64,000 bases of DNA from Acidobacteriota bacterium (GCA_027307335.1 DAHUXD010000003.1:1-64000); one strand, 5' to 3'. Numbered from the stretch's first letter, positions 9,253-18,871 are shown. Program-made: numbers and translations. The notes: a model not told the origin generated them from the letters alone.

Positions 9253-9297
9253 AGGTGATCTTCGCGGGCGAAAACGCTCTTTGAGAGACCTGACCTC
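9236..9297. repeat. Inverted-repeat element, GGGGTCAGGTCTCT family, copy 1
   Basis: The arms 9236-9254 and 9279-9297 match over 19 bp with two mismatches and share the core GGTCTCTCAAAG. The same family occurs at 45239-45304. The left arm contains the first codons of the membrane-protein gene. Confidence 0.75.
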
Positions 9298-9303
9298 ATC
9301 CGG

Positions 9304-9789
9304 TTACTGGCCGGGGTCGTCGGCCGAGGGGCCGTAGATCGACGGCACCTTGGCGCCCATCGGCCGCAGGTAGGTCGAGAGCTGGCCGCGGTGGTGGATC
9401 GCGTCGAAGAGGAAGCCGAAGAGCATGTCCCCGAGCGGCGCCTCCCACGCGACGTTGCCGCCCATGGCGAACTGCGCCTTCTTCTCCCAGGCCGCGTCGC
9501 TCAAGCCGTCCAGGCGCTTCTCGATCGCGGCCGCGTTCTTCTGGAAGAGCGTAATGGAATCGCGGACGCCGGCGGCCGGAGGCGGCGCGTAGTCGACCCG
9601 GCCGTGCTCCATGAGCGTGGCGGCGTCCCCCCACTCTCCCGCGATCATCGTCACGATCTCCGACGCGGAGTTCGAGCGGGGGTGCGGACGGTAGCCGGCC
9701 TCCGCCGCCGGCACGGCCTCGAAGACGCGCAGGAACTTGGGCCGCTCGGCCCGGAACGATTCGACGAACATCTCTCGGGCGCTCTTCAT
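9304..9789 (-). CDS. DinB/YfiT-like four-helix protein
   Basis: 161 residues, with ATG at 9789 behind GGAGG. The helices and the closing HHRGQLSTYLR segment are those of DinB-fold proteins, where that histidine belongs to a three-His metal site. DinB members include thiol-dependent transferases, but the reaction here is unknown. The protein is cytosolic, with no leader. Confidence 0.82.
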   Translation of the reverse strand: MKSAREMFVESFRAERPKFLRVFEAVPAAEAGYRPHPRSNSASEIVTMIAGEWGDAATLMEHGRVDYAPPPAAGVRDSITLFQKNAAAIEKRLDGLSDAAWEKKAQFAMGGNVAWEAPLGDMLFGFLFDAIHHRGQLSTYLRPMGAKVPSIYGPSADDPGQ

Positions 9790-9875
9790 GTCGGCTCCTC
9801 CGAAGGAGGTCGATCATATTCCGCCGGGGCCGCGGAGCGCCAAGGACCCTCTTCTACCGCGCGGCCGTTCTGCAG

Positions 9876-9881
9876 TAGCCT
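9876..9881 (+). promoter_or_regulatory. Candidate -10 of a leaderless transcript (PilZ gene)
   Basis: TAGCCT, then 7 bp, then the GTG start at 9889. There is no Shine-Dalgarno and no convincing -35. Confidence 0.4.
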
Positions 9882-9888
9882 TCCCCTC

Positions 9889-10737
9889 GTGAAACGGCTG
9901 GTCGAGCTGACGGCCGAGGACCTCGCGGCCGAACCGGTCTGGCGCTACGAGGGCGGCGCGGGCGCCGCCGCGATGGTGGTCCCGATCCGGCGCGACGCGC
10001 TCTCGCGCTCCGACGACGAGGTCTTCCTCGCGGCGACGGACTTCGGGCTCTTCGACGGCAGCCGCCACGTCGGGTACTGCTTCCCCGCCGACGACTCGGG
10101 GATCGACTACCTGCAGCCGTCGATCGTCGTGCCCGGCGGGCAGGTCGCCTTCTGGACGGAGGGCCCCGCCTCTCCGGCGGAGCTCGCCGAACGCTGGCGC
10201 GTCCTCGGCAAGGAGCCGGGCCAGATCTTTCCCGCCTCGTTCCGTTGCCGCATTCCCGTCGACGGCGGAATCGTGAGCGGCTGGATCGCGGGCATCGAGT
10301 CCTCGCGCGACCTCACCGTCGCGATCCGCGAGCTCGCTCCGGCGTCGGGGGGCCGCCCCGCGCCGCTCCCCGACGAGCTCGAGCGCGCGCCGATGGCTCG
10401 ACCCGCGCCGGCGCGGGCCAAGGCGGGCGCCGCGCCCGACCAGCGCACCGCGCGGCGGCGCAAGGCCAACATCAGCGTCGAGTTCACGCAGGGCGATATC
10501 CACGGCACCGGAGTCGCCGAGAACGTCTCGCGCCGCGGGCTCTTCGTGCGCACCGCCCGCGCCCCGGGCTCGGGCCCGCCGCTGCGGCTGACGGTCAACC
10601 TGCCCGACGGACGCAAGCTCGTGCTGACCGGCCGCGTCGTGCGCGAGGCGGGCCAATCGGCGACGGGCTTCGGCCTCCGCCTCACGGAGGACTGGCCGAA
10701 CTACGACGCGCTGTTCCCGCGGACGAAGCGCGGCTGA
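9889..10737 (+). CDS. PilZ-domain protein
   Basis: 282 residues from GTG 9889. Residues 1-160 form an unassigned N-terminal domain, and about 160-185 are a Pro/Ala linker. A PilZ domain occupies about 186-275, with the basic RTARRRK segment at its start and the NVSRRG motif (residues 212-217), which corresponds to the D/NxSxxG loop that binds cyclic di-GMP. This suggests a cyclic-di-GMP receptor, although the basic motif is not a textbook RxxxR. The start is supported by the TAGCCT hexamer 7 bp upstream. It is convergent with the next gene. Confidence 0.8.
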   Translation: MKRLVELTAEDLAAEPVWRYEGGAGAAAMVVPIRRDALSRSDDEVFLAATDFGLFDGSRHVGYCFPADDSGIDYLQPSIVVPGGQVAFWTEGPASPAELAERWRVLGKEPGQIFPASFRCRIPVDGGIVSGWIAGIESSRDLTVAIRELAPASGGRPAPLPDELERAPMARPAPARAKAGAAPDQRTARRRKANISVEFTQGDIHGTGVAENVSRRGLFVRTARAPGSGPPLRLTVNLPDGRKLVLTGRVVREAGQSATGFGLRLTEDWPNYDALFPRTKRG

Positions 10738-10761
10738 CTCGCGGCCACACGGGCCGGGGGC

Positions 10762-11274
10762 CTACCGGGCCCGGCGATCTCCGAAGCGCCGCTCCATGAC
10801 GCGGCGATCGAAGACGAGCTGATCCTTCGCGGGCGACGACCCCAGCCGCCGGCGATCGCCCTCCCGGCGGTCGCCGCGCCGCCGCTCCGGATGCGTGAGC
10901 GTGTACGGCCAGGGCGAGATCGGCTCCTCCCGAGCCGGCGCGGAGACGGCACCGTCGGGAGGCGCGACGGCGAACGGGGACGCGTCCGGCTCCGCCAGCG
11001 CGACTTCGAGGTCCGGGCGGGTCACGGGATCCGAGACGTCCTGGACGAGCCAGTTCTCGAGCGCCTCGGTGGGAATGTCGCGCGTCGCGTTGATCGCCGC
11101 GGCGATCCGCCGCGCATCGGCGGCGGTGCGGCCGCGCACGACGATCGCCCCTCGCGCATCCCGGATGTAGCGGCCGTCGTGGGTCCAGGGCTCCGGGGAG
11201 TGGAAGGTGTCGATCTCGTCCTCGGGGAACGGATCGGAGTGGTCCGTCGTGCCGCCGCGCGGTTTGATGCTCAT
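10762..11274 (-). CDS. Hypothetical protein with Arg-rich tail
   Basis: 170 residues, with ATG at 11274. The N-terminal third contains a DGRYIRDARGAIVVRG segment, followed by a short helix with AINATRDIP. The C-terminus is a charged tail with repeated RRxGDRR/DRR units. GATAAT at 11293-11298 is a plausible -10. No family is recognised. The tail resembles linkers found beside nucleic-acid- or nucleotide-binding domains, but that is only an impression. Confidence 0.65.
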   Translation of the reverse strand: MSIKPRGGTTDHSDPFPEDEIDTFHSPEPWTHDGRYIRDARGAIVVRGRTAADARRIAAAINATRDIPTEALENWLVQDVSDPVTRPDLEVALAEPDASPFAVAPPDGAVSAPAREEPISPWPYTLTHPERRRGDRREGDRRRLGSSPAKDQLVFDRRVMERRFGDRRAR

Positions 11275-11337
11275 CGAGCGGGTGCTGGCCGCATTATCGC
11301 ACGACGCCGCGCTCGGATCCGTGCGTCGCGCGAATCG

Positions 11338-11892
11338 CTACGGGTTCGCGGACTCGAGCAGGAGAGTCTGGATCGCCCGGTCGCAGGCGGCGCGGTCGAT
11401 CACGCCCCGGTAGGTCGCGGCCACGCGCCCCTGCCGATCGATCAGCACCGTCATGGGCATGGACTCCAGACCGTACGCCTTCGTCAGGTTCTCGTCCGCG
11501 ATGACGACCGGGTAGTTCAGCGGCTTCTTCGCGAGGAAGGGCCGGACCTTCTGCCATCCCTCGGCGTCCGTCGAGGCGCCGACGACCGTCAGGCCGCGGC
11601 TTCCGTACCGCTTCTCGAACTGGACGAACCAGGGCAGCTCGGCCTTGCAGCCGTGGCACCACGTCGCCCAGAAGTTGAGGACGACGACCTCGCCTCGGTA
11701 ATCGTCGAGGCTCACCGCGCGCCCCGACGCGTTCTCGAGCGAGAAGGTGGGCGCGGCCGAGCGCTCCGCCGCGGGGGTGAGCGGCGCCGTCGCGGCCGGA
11801 GATCGCCCCGCGCCGGCGACGAACGGGGCAGCGGCCAGGAAAGCGAAGAGGCGGACCGATCGCAGGGCTGACCTTCTCGGAAACGACGTCAC
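11338..11892 (-). CDS. TlpA/ResA-like periplasmic thioredoxin
   Basis: 184 residues, with a GTG start at 11892 that overlaps the stop of the upstream O-methyltransferase gene by 4 bp (GTGA), so the two are translationally coupled. The N-terminus is a hydrophobic leader. The redox motif WCHGC has cysteines 79 and 82 in the AlkC/TlpA context FWATWCHGCKAE. The cis-proline region is SMPMTVLID. It is expected to reduce exported disulfides or to support cytochrome c maturation. Confidence 0.85.
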   Translation of the reverse strand: MTSFPRRSALRSVRLFAFLAAAPFVAGAGRSPAATAPLTPAAERSAAPTFSLENASGRAVSLDDYRGEVVVLNFWATWCHGCKAELPWFVQFEKRYGSRGLTVVGASTDAEGWQKVRPFLAKKPLNYPVVIADENLTKAYGLESMPMTVLIDRQGRVAATYRGVIDRAACDRAIQTLLLESANP

Positions 11893-12935
11893 GCGGGCCG
11901 CGTCTCGAGCAGCGAGAACGGGCTTCGCGTCGGAATGATCCGCGCCTTGACGTAGCCCGACGCCTCGAAGAGGGCGTCGTACTCCTTCGCGGTCCGCTCA
12001 CGGCCGCCGGTCATCACGAGCATGTTGAGGTCCATGAGCGTCACCAGGCCGGGACCCGTCTCTTCGGGCACCAACATCTCGACGACGACGAGCCGCCCCT
12101 CCGGCGCGAGCGCCGCGCGGCAGTTCTTCAGGAGCCGCACGCACTCCTCGTCGTTCCAGTCGTGCAGGACCGACTTCATCAGGTGCAGGTCCGCGCCCGC
12201 CGGAACCCGTTCGAAGAAGCTGCCCGCCTCGAAGTCGCAGCGGCCCGCGGCGCCCGCCGCCGCGATGGCCGACTTCGCCTGCGGCTCGATGTACGGGAGG
12301 TCGGCGATCTTCCCCTTCATCCCGGGATGGCGGCCGAGGATCGCGAGCGCCAGGCTTCCGTTGCCGCCGCCCACGTCCAGGATCGTCCGCACGCCCGCGA
12401 AATCGTAGGCCTCGACCACCGCCAAGGCCGCGACCTGCGAGACGTTCTCCATCGCGCGGCCGAACTGCTCGCCCTCCTCGCGATTCTGCGCGTAGTAGTC
12501 GAAGGCCGGCAGGCCGAAGACCTGAACGGGGCGAGGCCGGCCGGTGCGCACCGCCTCGTCGAAATTTTCCCAGGAACGCCAGTGCAACCGATCGGACTCC
12601 GCGATGAAGAAGTCGCGGAACGTGCCGGGGACGCCCTTGCGGAGCCGTTCCCCGGCCTCGGTCAGGCCGAATCGGCCGTCGTCCTTTCGCTCGAGGGTCC
12701 CGAGGCTCGAGAGCGCGCGCAGCAGCCGGCCCGTGGCGAGCGGCTCCGCGTGGATCTCGCGCGCGACGGCCTCCGCGCTCCGCGGTCCGCCGCCGAGCGC
12801 GTCGAAGATGCCGAGCCGCGCTCCCGCCGCCACGCTCTGCATCGCCCACATTCCGGTCAGGAGCCGGGCGAGCGTCTCTTCGACGGAGGATCCGCCGTGG
12901 GCCGCCGTGTCTCTCGTCGTTTCCGTCGCCATCAT
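11889..12935 (-). CDS. SAM-dependent O-methyltransferase (dimerisation domain + Methyltransf_2)
   Basis: 348 residues, with ATG at 12935 (ATGATG, first codon chosen) behind GGAGGG. The N-terminal winged-helix dimerisation domain (about 20-100) is followed by a Rossmann SAM domain with DVGGGNGSLA and the SVLHDWNDEEC segment. These are typical of acetylserotonin/hydroxyneurosporene-type small-molecule O-methyltransferases. It is paralogous to the gene at 52857-53897. It forms an operon with the TlpA-like gene; the shared purpose is unclear. Confidence 0.87.
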   Translation of the reverse strand: MMATETTRDTAAHGGSSVEETLARLLTGMWAMQSVAAGARLGIFDALGGGPRSAEAVAREIHAEPLATGRLLRALSSLGTLERKDDGRFGLTEAGERLRKGVPGTFRDFFIAESDRLHWRSWENFDEAVRTGRPRPVQVFGLPAFDYYAQNREEGEQFGRAMENVSQVAALAVVEAYDFAGVRTILDVGGGNGSLALAILGRHPGMKGKIADLPYIEPQAKSAIAAAGAAGRCDFEAGSFFERVPAGADLHLMKSVLHDWNDEECVRLLKNCRAALAPEGRLVVVEMLVPEETGPGLVTLMDLNMLVMTGGRERTAKEYDALFEASGYVKARIIPTRSPFSLLETRPA

Positions 12936-13230
12936 TCCCTCCGCGGTTTTCCGCGCGCGGAGGATACTAAACGGCGGACGGCGGCACCGATTGGACCGGC
13001 GGATCTCGGCCGCCGGTTTTCGACGCGGGCGCCGTTTCGGCGCGACCGAGGGGTTGACGAGCCGCCCGCGGCCTCCGGTCGCAAACGGCGCGTACGCACC
13101 CGAGCGATCGCGGCCGCGATCAACGCTTCGACCTCCGGCCGCGCCGGCAACGCCGCCGAGGGCAGGCGGAGAAACCCGAGGCTTCGTCGCGGACGCCGGA
13201 CGGCGACGCTCGATCCGGCGACGGCGCTGC

Positions 13231-13483
13231 GCGCCGAGTGAGGCAGAGGTGAGCGGCGCGTTCGTGGAGGGCCGGCCGCCGGGCGAAAGACCCCGGATTC
13301 CGCATCTACGTCATGGTCGCGGACGCCGAAGCCACGCTGCGCCGGGTCGCTGCGCACGGCGGCGAGATCGTGGAGCCCGTGCACCCGGGCGCGGCGGAGA
13401 TCGTGGCGCTGTTCCGGGACCCCGGCGGCAACCTGCTCGGCATCTACCAGGAGCGGGCGCTCGGCGGATCCGGCCCGCGCTAG
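13231..13483 (+). pseudogene. C-terminal remnant of a VOC (glyoxalase-fold) gene, frameshifted
   Basis: Codons from 13249 read VSGAFVEGRPPGERP in one frame. The homology continues in the +1 frame from about 13289 as PGFRIYVMVADAEATL, then GGEIVEPV and FRDPGGNLLGIYQE, ending with TAG at 13481. Together these are the second half of a VOC protein, but a one-base shift near 13290 and the lack of any N-terminal half show decay. The stretch 12936-13230 upstream shows nothing recognisable. Confidence 0.6.
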
Positions 13484-16400
13484 GGCAAGCCGAACGTCTT
13501 CGACAGGAACACCGCCATCTGCGCGCGCGTGTTCGGGTTCGACGGGCAGTAGTCGCCGTTGCCGCAGCCGCCCGTGATCCCCTCGTCGTAGAGCTGCTCG
13601 ATCCAGCTCGCGAACGGCGAGTTGCAGGGAACGTCGCCGAAGATGCCGATGCAGGGCGGCGGCGTGAAATTCGAGCCGTGCTCCGCCTTCAGCAGGAACA
13701 CGGCCATCTGCTGGCGCGTGACGGCCGCGTCCGGGCAATAGTTCCCGCCGCCGCACCCGCCCGTGATCCCCTCGTTCGAGAGCTGCTCGATCCAGTCCGC
13801 GGCGAAGGCGCCGGGGCACCCCACGTCCCCGAAGATCCCCGTGCACGCCGGCGGAACGTAGAAGAAGCCGTGCTGGGCCTTCAGCAGGAACACCGCCATC
13901 TGCGCCCGCGTGACGGAGCCGTTCGGGCAGTAGCTCCCGCCCCCACAGCCCGCGGTGATGCCGGCACGCAGCACCTTCATGACGTCCGCGTAGAAGGGAT
14001 TCGAGGACGGCACGTCGAGGAAGTCGGCGGCGAACGCGCGCAGCAGTTGGCCGTACCGGCCGTCCGGGTTGACGACCAGCACGTCGGCGACGGTGCCCGG
14101 TGAAAGCGCCGGCGTGGTGGCCTGGAGCTCCGACGCGCTCTCGAAGACGACGCCGGCCGCCGGCAGGCCGCCGATCGAGAGCGCCGCGCTCGAGTCGAAC
14201 TTCGTTCCCGAGACGACGACGGGAGCGCCGGCGCCCGGGCCCGAGCTCGGCGCGATCGACGCGACCGTCGGCGCGAGGCACGACGGATCGAACGGCACGA
14301 TCGTCACGGCGCCGCGGACGCGACAGGGCGTGCCGTCGTTTAGGACGACGCCGTACGGAGTCGGCTCCGTCGGATCCACGACGATCTGCGCCGTACTCTG
14401 GCCGCCGGGCAGCCAGTCGTAGGACGCGTAGCCGCCGTCGACCGACAACGTCAGCTGACACGCGTCGTCGCGCGTGAGCGTGACCGGCACGAACGGCCCA
14501 CCGGCGCCGACCGCGAGCGTGAAGTCGCGGGTCGCCTTCGCCGTCGTGGCGTCCTGCACCTGCACGGTGAACGCGAAGATGCCCTCCTCCTGGGGCGTTC
14601 CGATGAGATCCCCGGTCGCGCCGAGCACGACGGCGGGAGGCGGACCGCCGCCGGCGATGCTCCACGTGTACGGCGGCGTGCCGTTGGCGGCCCCGAGCGG
14701 GACGTCGATCGCGTGGCCGCACGAGACGGCCGGCAGCGCGCCCGGGAGCGTCACGATGCCGAGCGACTCGTCGATCGCGTCGACGATGTAGCCGAGGTCC
14801 TGACGCGTGGCGCCGACGTAGACGGTGCTCCCGGAGGCGGTGAGGCCGTTGACGGAGTCGCGTGCGATGTTTCGGCCGACCGGGCCCCAGCGCAGGGCGC
14901 CCGTCGCCCCGTCGTAGGAGAGCGTCGCGGTGCGGAGCTCGCTCGACGCATCGACGGATACTCCGGTCACGACCGCGTTGCCCGAGCCGTCCGCGACGAT
15001 GCCGTACGGATAGTCCTTCCCCCCCCCGTCGTACGTGACCGGGCCCCAGATCAAGCTGCCGTCGCTGTCGCGATACTTGGCGACCGCATAGTCGAAGGTC
15101 TGCCCGTTGTAGAGGCTGCCCGTCACGAAAAAGTCCCCGGCGGGGTCGAACGCGATCTCGCCTCCGTAGGCCGATCCCTGGGACCCGATGGACACCGGGC
15201 CCCAGAGGAGAGCACCCGTGCTGCCGCTGTACTTGGTGGTCGTGATTCCCAGCGACCAGCTTTCCAGGAGAATGTCGCCGGCGGGGTCGATCCCGAAACC
15301 GGTCGGGTAGTCTTCCTGGGTCGTTGGTCCCCAGGCGACCGATCCACTGGCCGACGCGTACGCGACGAGAAAGCCGAGCGGCCCCATGACGCTGGATTGG
15401 CCGGCCACGATGACCTTGCCGGACGAATCGGTCCCGACGAAGCTCGGGTAGTCGTCCGAGCCGCTGTCGTACGTGACGGGTCCCCACATCGTCGCGCCGT
15501 TGGCGCCCGAGAGCTTCGCGGTGACGGCGTCCTCGTTGCTCCCGTTATAGACGTAGCCGACGATCACGGCATTCCCGGCCGAGTCGACCGCGAGTTCGGT
15601 CGCGTTCGCTCCCGCCGCCACCGATGAAGCCCAGAGCTGAGTCCCGTTCGCGCCCGAATACTTGACGACCGTCATCCCGTTGACGGTCGTGCCCCCGACC
15701 AGGACGTCTCCGGCGGCATCGGTCATGACCCGCCACGGCGAATACGTCGAGGGGAACAGACCGGTGGGGAAGTAGATCGGACCCCACAGCGTGGCTCCGG
15801 TCGCCCGGTCGTACTTGAGCGTCGCCCATGCGCCGTACTCGTCCGGTGCCGTGACCTGTCCGGTCACGACGGCGTTACCGTCGGAGCCGGCGGTGAGGTC
15901 CCACAGGTACGCGTAACCACCCGCGACGCCGGTGAAACTCGTGGGCCCCCACGCCGGGACACCGGTCGCACCGTCGCGCTCGAGCACCACTGCGTCGTCG
16001 TCGGTCCCATCGAATACGCCCAGTCCGACGAACACGCGCCCGTTCGAAGCCACGAAGGCGGCCGCGACGCCCCCGTTCGCGGTCACCGCGGGTCCCCACA
16101 CGACACCGCCGGTTTTCCCGTCCAAGCGCCAAAGCTTCGCGTCCGCAGACGACTGTCCGGTCTGAATCTGCGCGCTCACGACGGGGTCGCCGTTGCCGGC
16201 GAGCGTCAGAGTGGATCCCCACACGATCGTGCCGGGGTCGGTCATCGGAATCGGGCCCCACAGCAGCGCCCCGTCAGCGCCGCGGAACTCCAGCAGCTCC
16301 TGTGTCGACTGGTTGTTGGCGTAGGTGTGCCCGAAGATCACCACGCTCCCGTCCGAACCGACGGCGGCACGATCGGGTGCCGTGCCGTAGTTGCCGCTCG

Positions 16401-17271
16401 GCGGCGTCCAGATCGCCGGCCCCCAGATCCTCTGCCCCGTTGCCCCGGAATACTTGTCCGCTTCGAAGCTGCCGGACGGCGAGGTCGCTCCGCCGCTGAC
16501 GACCACGTTCCCCGAGCCGTCGACTCCGACACTGACGGGCTTCAGGTCGTGGCCCGGTTCGACCACCTGCCAGACGACGGCGCCCGTCGGCCCCGCGTAC
16601 TTCGTGAAATAGAAGGTCCCGCCGGACGTTCCGTCGTGACCGGCGACGTAGAGGTCGCCCGCGGAATCGAGATTGCTGATCAAGGACGAGTTGCCCGTGT
16701 TCACAGGACCCCAGATCGGCTGCCCGTTCCCTCCGCTGAACTTGGAGACGAGCGATGAGGGGCTGACACTGCTCGACCAGTGGATGATCACGTCGCCCGC
16801 CCCGTCCTCCATCAGCTCGAGAGGAGCGTCATCGGCATTGTTGCCAGCGCCGAGTATTACCCCCGAGGCCCAGAGAGCGGCGCCGGTGAGCCCGTCGTAC
16901 TTCATCATCCAGACGTCCGAGGCGGGCGCGACCCCCTGCGATGTCGGCGCGGCGAAGAACACCGCGCCGAACGGGTCGATGGAGACGAGCGACGGATATT
17001 CGAAGTACACCGGATAGAAGGTGGCGCTTCCCAGTTGATTCCCGGAATGGTCGTACTGCAGCGTCGTGAAGCCGTAGTTGTCCTGCACGACGACGAGCGT
17101 CGTACCGTCGGCGAGCTCGCGCGCTGTGAACACCGACTGATAGCCGAAGCCCGGCAGCGGCCGGCGGAACGTGTTCTCCCAACGGACCACCCCCGATGCT
17201 GCCAGCAATGGCGACGACACGCACAGCGTGAACCAGAGGAGGGTGCGACCGGGAAGGCTCCGCGCTTTCAT
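13480..17271 (-). CDS. Giant exported beta-propeller/TIG/SLH protein (paralogue 1)
   Basis: 1263 residues, with ATG at 17271 behind AAGGAG (upstream in-frame codons lack homology). A signal peptide covers about 1-28. A long run of PQQ/WD-like blades follows, with recurring TGA-x-LWGP and DxxGDVxV elements. Next come a putative Ig-like domain (GTPPYTWSI), a beta-sandwich segment, and an IPT/TIG domain (about 1002-1083, SIAPSSGPGAG). Three SLH repeats close the protein (about 1084-1263). Each SLH repeat carries a GCGGGxYCP cysteine pair, with a further pair between repeats. It probably anchors to the envelope and displays a propeller. Its stop overlaps the VOC remnant by 4 bp. It is highly similar to 18942-22619. 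Confidence 0.88.
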   Translation of the reverse strand: MKARSLPGRTLLWFTLCVSSPLLAASGVVRWENTFRRPLPGFGYQSVFTARELADGTTLVVVQDNYGFTTLQYDHSGNQLGSATFYPVYFEYPSLVSIDPFGAVFFAAPTSQGVAPASDVWMMKYDGLTGAALWASGVILGAGNNADDAPLELMEDGAGDVIIHWSSSVSPSSLVSKFSGGNGQPIWGPVNTGNSSLISNLDSAGDLYVAGHDGTSGGTFYFTKYAGPTGAVVWQVVEPGHDLKPVSVGVDGSGNVVVSGGATSPSGSFEADKYSGATGQRIWGPAIWTPPSGNYGTAPDRAAVGSDGSVVIFGHTYANNQSTQELLEFRGADGALLWGPIPMTDPGTIVWGSTLTLAGNGDPVVSAQIQTGQSSADAKLWRLDGKTGGVVWGPAVTANGGVAAAFVASNGRVFVGLGVFDGTDDDAVVLERDGATGVPAWGPTSFTGVAGGYAYLWDLTAGSDGNAVVTGQVTAPDEYGAWATLKYDRATGATLWGPIYFPTGLFPSTYSPWRVMTDAAGDVLVGGTTVNGMTVVKYSGANGTQLWASSVAAGANATELAVDSAGNAVIVGYVYNGSNEDAVTAKLSGANGATMWGPVTYDSGSDDYPSFVGTDSSGKVIVAGQSSVMGPLGFLVAYASASGSVAWGPTTQEDYPTGFGIDPAGDILLESWSLGITTTKYSGSTGALLWGPVSIGSQGSAYGGEIAFDPAGDFFVTGSLYNGQTFDYAVAKYRDSDGSLIWGPVTYDGGGKDYPYGIVADGSGNAVVTGVSVDASSELRTATLSYDGATGALRWGPVGRNIARDSVNGLTASGSTVYVGATRQDLGYIVDAIDESLGIVTLPGALPAVSCGHAIDVPLGAANGTPPYTWSIAGGGPPPAVVLGATGDLIGTPQEEGIFAFTVQVQDATTAKATRDFTLAVGAGGPFVPVTLTRDDACQLTLSVDGGYASYDWLPGGQSTAQIVVDPTEPTPYGVVLNDGTPCRVRGAVTIVPFDPSCLAPTVASIAPSSGPGAGAPVVVSGTKFDSSAALSIGGLPAAGVVFESASELQATTPALSPGTVADVLVVNPDGRYGQLLRAFAADFLDVPSSNPFYADVMKVLRAGITAGCGGGSYCPNGSVTRAQMAVFLLKAQHGFFYVPPACTGIFGDVGCPGAFAADWIEQLSNEGITGGCGGGNYCPDAAVTRQQMAVFLLKAEHGSNFTPPPCIGIFGDVPCNSPFASWIEQLYDEGITGGCGNGDYCPSNPNTRAQMAVFLSKTFGLP

Positions 17272-17372
17272 CGACGTCTCCTTGTCGCGAACGAGCTTGC
17301 TTATGATTTCGCAACCATGAAGGTCGGGCAACCCGGGGTTTTTCCGGTTTCCCAGAATCGAGCGCGCCGGTC

Positions 17373-18212
17373 ATGACGGACCCCGGCTCGGACGCGACGA
17401 AGTTCACCGGCGCGGTGCCGCGCTCGTACGAGACCTGGCTCGTTCCGCTACTCTTCGCGCCGTACGCGGACGAGATGGCCGGACGGATCCAGGCCCTGCG
17501 CCCGCGGCGGGTCCTCGAGGTCGCGGCCGGGACCGGCGTCCTGACCCGGGCGATGGCTTCCCGGCTCCCGCCCGGCGTCGAGATCGTCGCGACCGACCTC
17601 AATCCACCGATGCTCGAGCACGCCGCGGCGCTCGGCACGGCGCGCCCGGTCGAATGGCGCCCGGCGGATGCGCAGTGCCTCCCCCTGGGCGACGCGGAAT
17701 TCGACGTCGTCGTCTGCCAGTTCGGGGCGATGTTCTTCCCCGACCGGCCCGGCGCCTATGCGGAAGCGCGCCGCGTGCTGCGCCCGGGAGGCACCTTCGT
17801 CTTCAGCACGTGGACGTCGATCGAGGAAAACGAGCTCGCGCTCGTCGTGCAGGGGGCGCTCGCGGCGGTGTTCCCGCACGATCCGCCCCTCTTCATGGAG
17901 CGGACGCCCCACGGCTACTTCGACGCGGCGCGAATCGGAACCGACGTCGTCGCCGCGGGCTTCACCGCTTCTCCGCGCATCGACACGGTCGCGCTGCGGA
18001 GTCGGGCAAAGACCGCGCGCGTCGTCGCGATCGCCTTCTGCCAGGGAACGCCGCTCCGCGGGGAGATCGAGGCGCGAGGCGCCCCCGGCCTCGAGGCGGC
18101 GACCGACGCGGCCGAGCGCGCCATCGCGGCGCGGTTCGGCGCGGGCCCGGTCGATGCGTCGATGCGGGCCCACATCGTCACGGTCGCGCGCGGAGACGCC
18201 GCGTCAGGGTGA
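17373..18212 (+). CDS. Class I SAM-dependent methyltransferase (UbiE-like)
   Basis: 279 residues, with ATG at 17373. SAM motif I is VLEVAAGTGVLTRA; the acidic loop is ATDLNPPML; motif IV is FDVVVCQFGAMFF; the post-motif is RRVLRPGGTFVF. These are Methyltransf_11 features. The substrate is not predictable. No clear ribosome binding site was seen. It lies between the two giant SLH genes, divergent from paralogue 1 by 101 bp. Confidence 0.82.
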   Translation: MTDPGSDATKFTGAVPRSYETWLVPLLFAPYADEMAGRIQALRPRRVLEVAAGTGVLTRAMASRLPPGVEIVATDLNPPMLEHAAALGTARPVEWRPADAQCLPLGDAEFDVVVCQFGAMFFPDRPGAYAEARRVLRPGGTFVFSTWTSIEENELALVVQGALAAVFPHDPPLFMERTPHGYFDAARIGTDVVAAGFTASPRIDTVALRSRAKTARVVAIAFCQGTPLRGEIEARGAPGLEAATDAAERAIAARFGAGPVDASMRAHIVTVARGDAASG

Positions 18213-18277
18213 CGACCGCGCATCCCTCCCGGGGGTGCGAAGTCGTGCCGGATTCCGGGCCGTTCGCCCGGGCCGCC

Positions 18278-18871
18278 TCACCGCCCCCGGCTCGCCGGAG
18301 GCACGATCCCGTTCATCCGCAGGTACTCGATCATCTGCCCGTAGTGGTCGTACGCATGGGCGACCGCCTGCGTCGCGCGCTGCAGACGCACGGCGCTGCC
18401 GCTCCCGGCAACCTGCAGCAGGTTCTCCGGCGTCAGCGATGCGGCGGCCCGGTGCCCGAGCGCGTAGGAGTCCTTCAGGAACCGGACGATCTCGGCCTTC
18501 GTGCGGAGGGTGTCCGGTCCGTTGCCGCCCCTGAAATTGTCGGGGATGGCGTCGCTCGTCAGCGGTCCCCAGTACGCGTAGTTCGACGCCGCGACGTGCC
18601 GCACCTGCTGTCCGAAGGTCCGCACGCCGTCGTACTGGCTCCCGGGAATCTTCAGGCTCTCCGGCGAGAAGGCGTACTTCTCCTCCGGCATCGCCTCGGC
18701 CGCCTCGACGACGAGCTTCTCGATCCGGGAGACCTGGGCGTCCACCGCCGCCGCCACCGTCGCGGGCGGCGCGGGCGTCGCCGCCGGGGCACCGGGAGTG
18801 CTTCTCGGGTCCTGGGCGGTCGCCCAGGCGGTCAGGCCGAACAGGGCGAGAGCGAGCGAACGAGTCTTCAT
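18278..18871 (-). CDS. Exported DinB-family protein
   Basis: 197 residues, with ATG at 18871 after GAGGAGG. A signal peptide covers about 1-19 and is followed by a Pro/Ala-rich spacer. The DinB four-helix domain includes FGQQVRHVAASNYAYW and the terminal HAYDHYGQMIEYLR helix with its metal-site histidines. Export distinguishes it from the cytosolic DinB at 9304. A decayed copy of its C-terminus lies at 53941-54048. Confidence 0.83.
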   Translation of the reverse strand: MKTRSLALALFGLTAWATAQDPRSTPGAPAATPAPPATVAAAVDAQVSRIEKLVVEAAEAMPEEKYAFSPESLKIPGSQYDGVRTFGQQVRHVAASNYAYWGPLTSDAIPDNFRGGNGPDTLRTKAEIVRFLKDSYALGHRAAASLTPENLLQVAGSGSAVRLQRATQAVAHAYDHYGQMIEYLRMNGIVPPASRGR

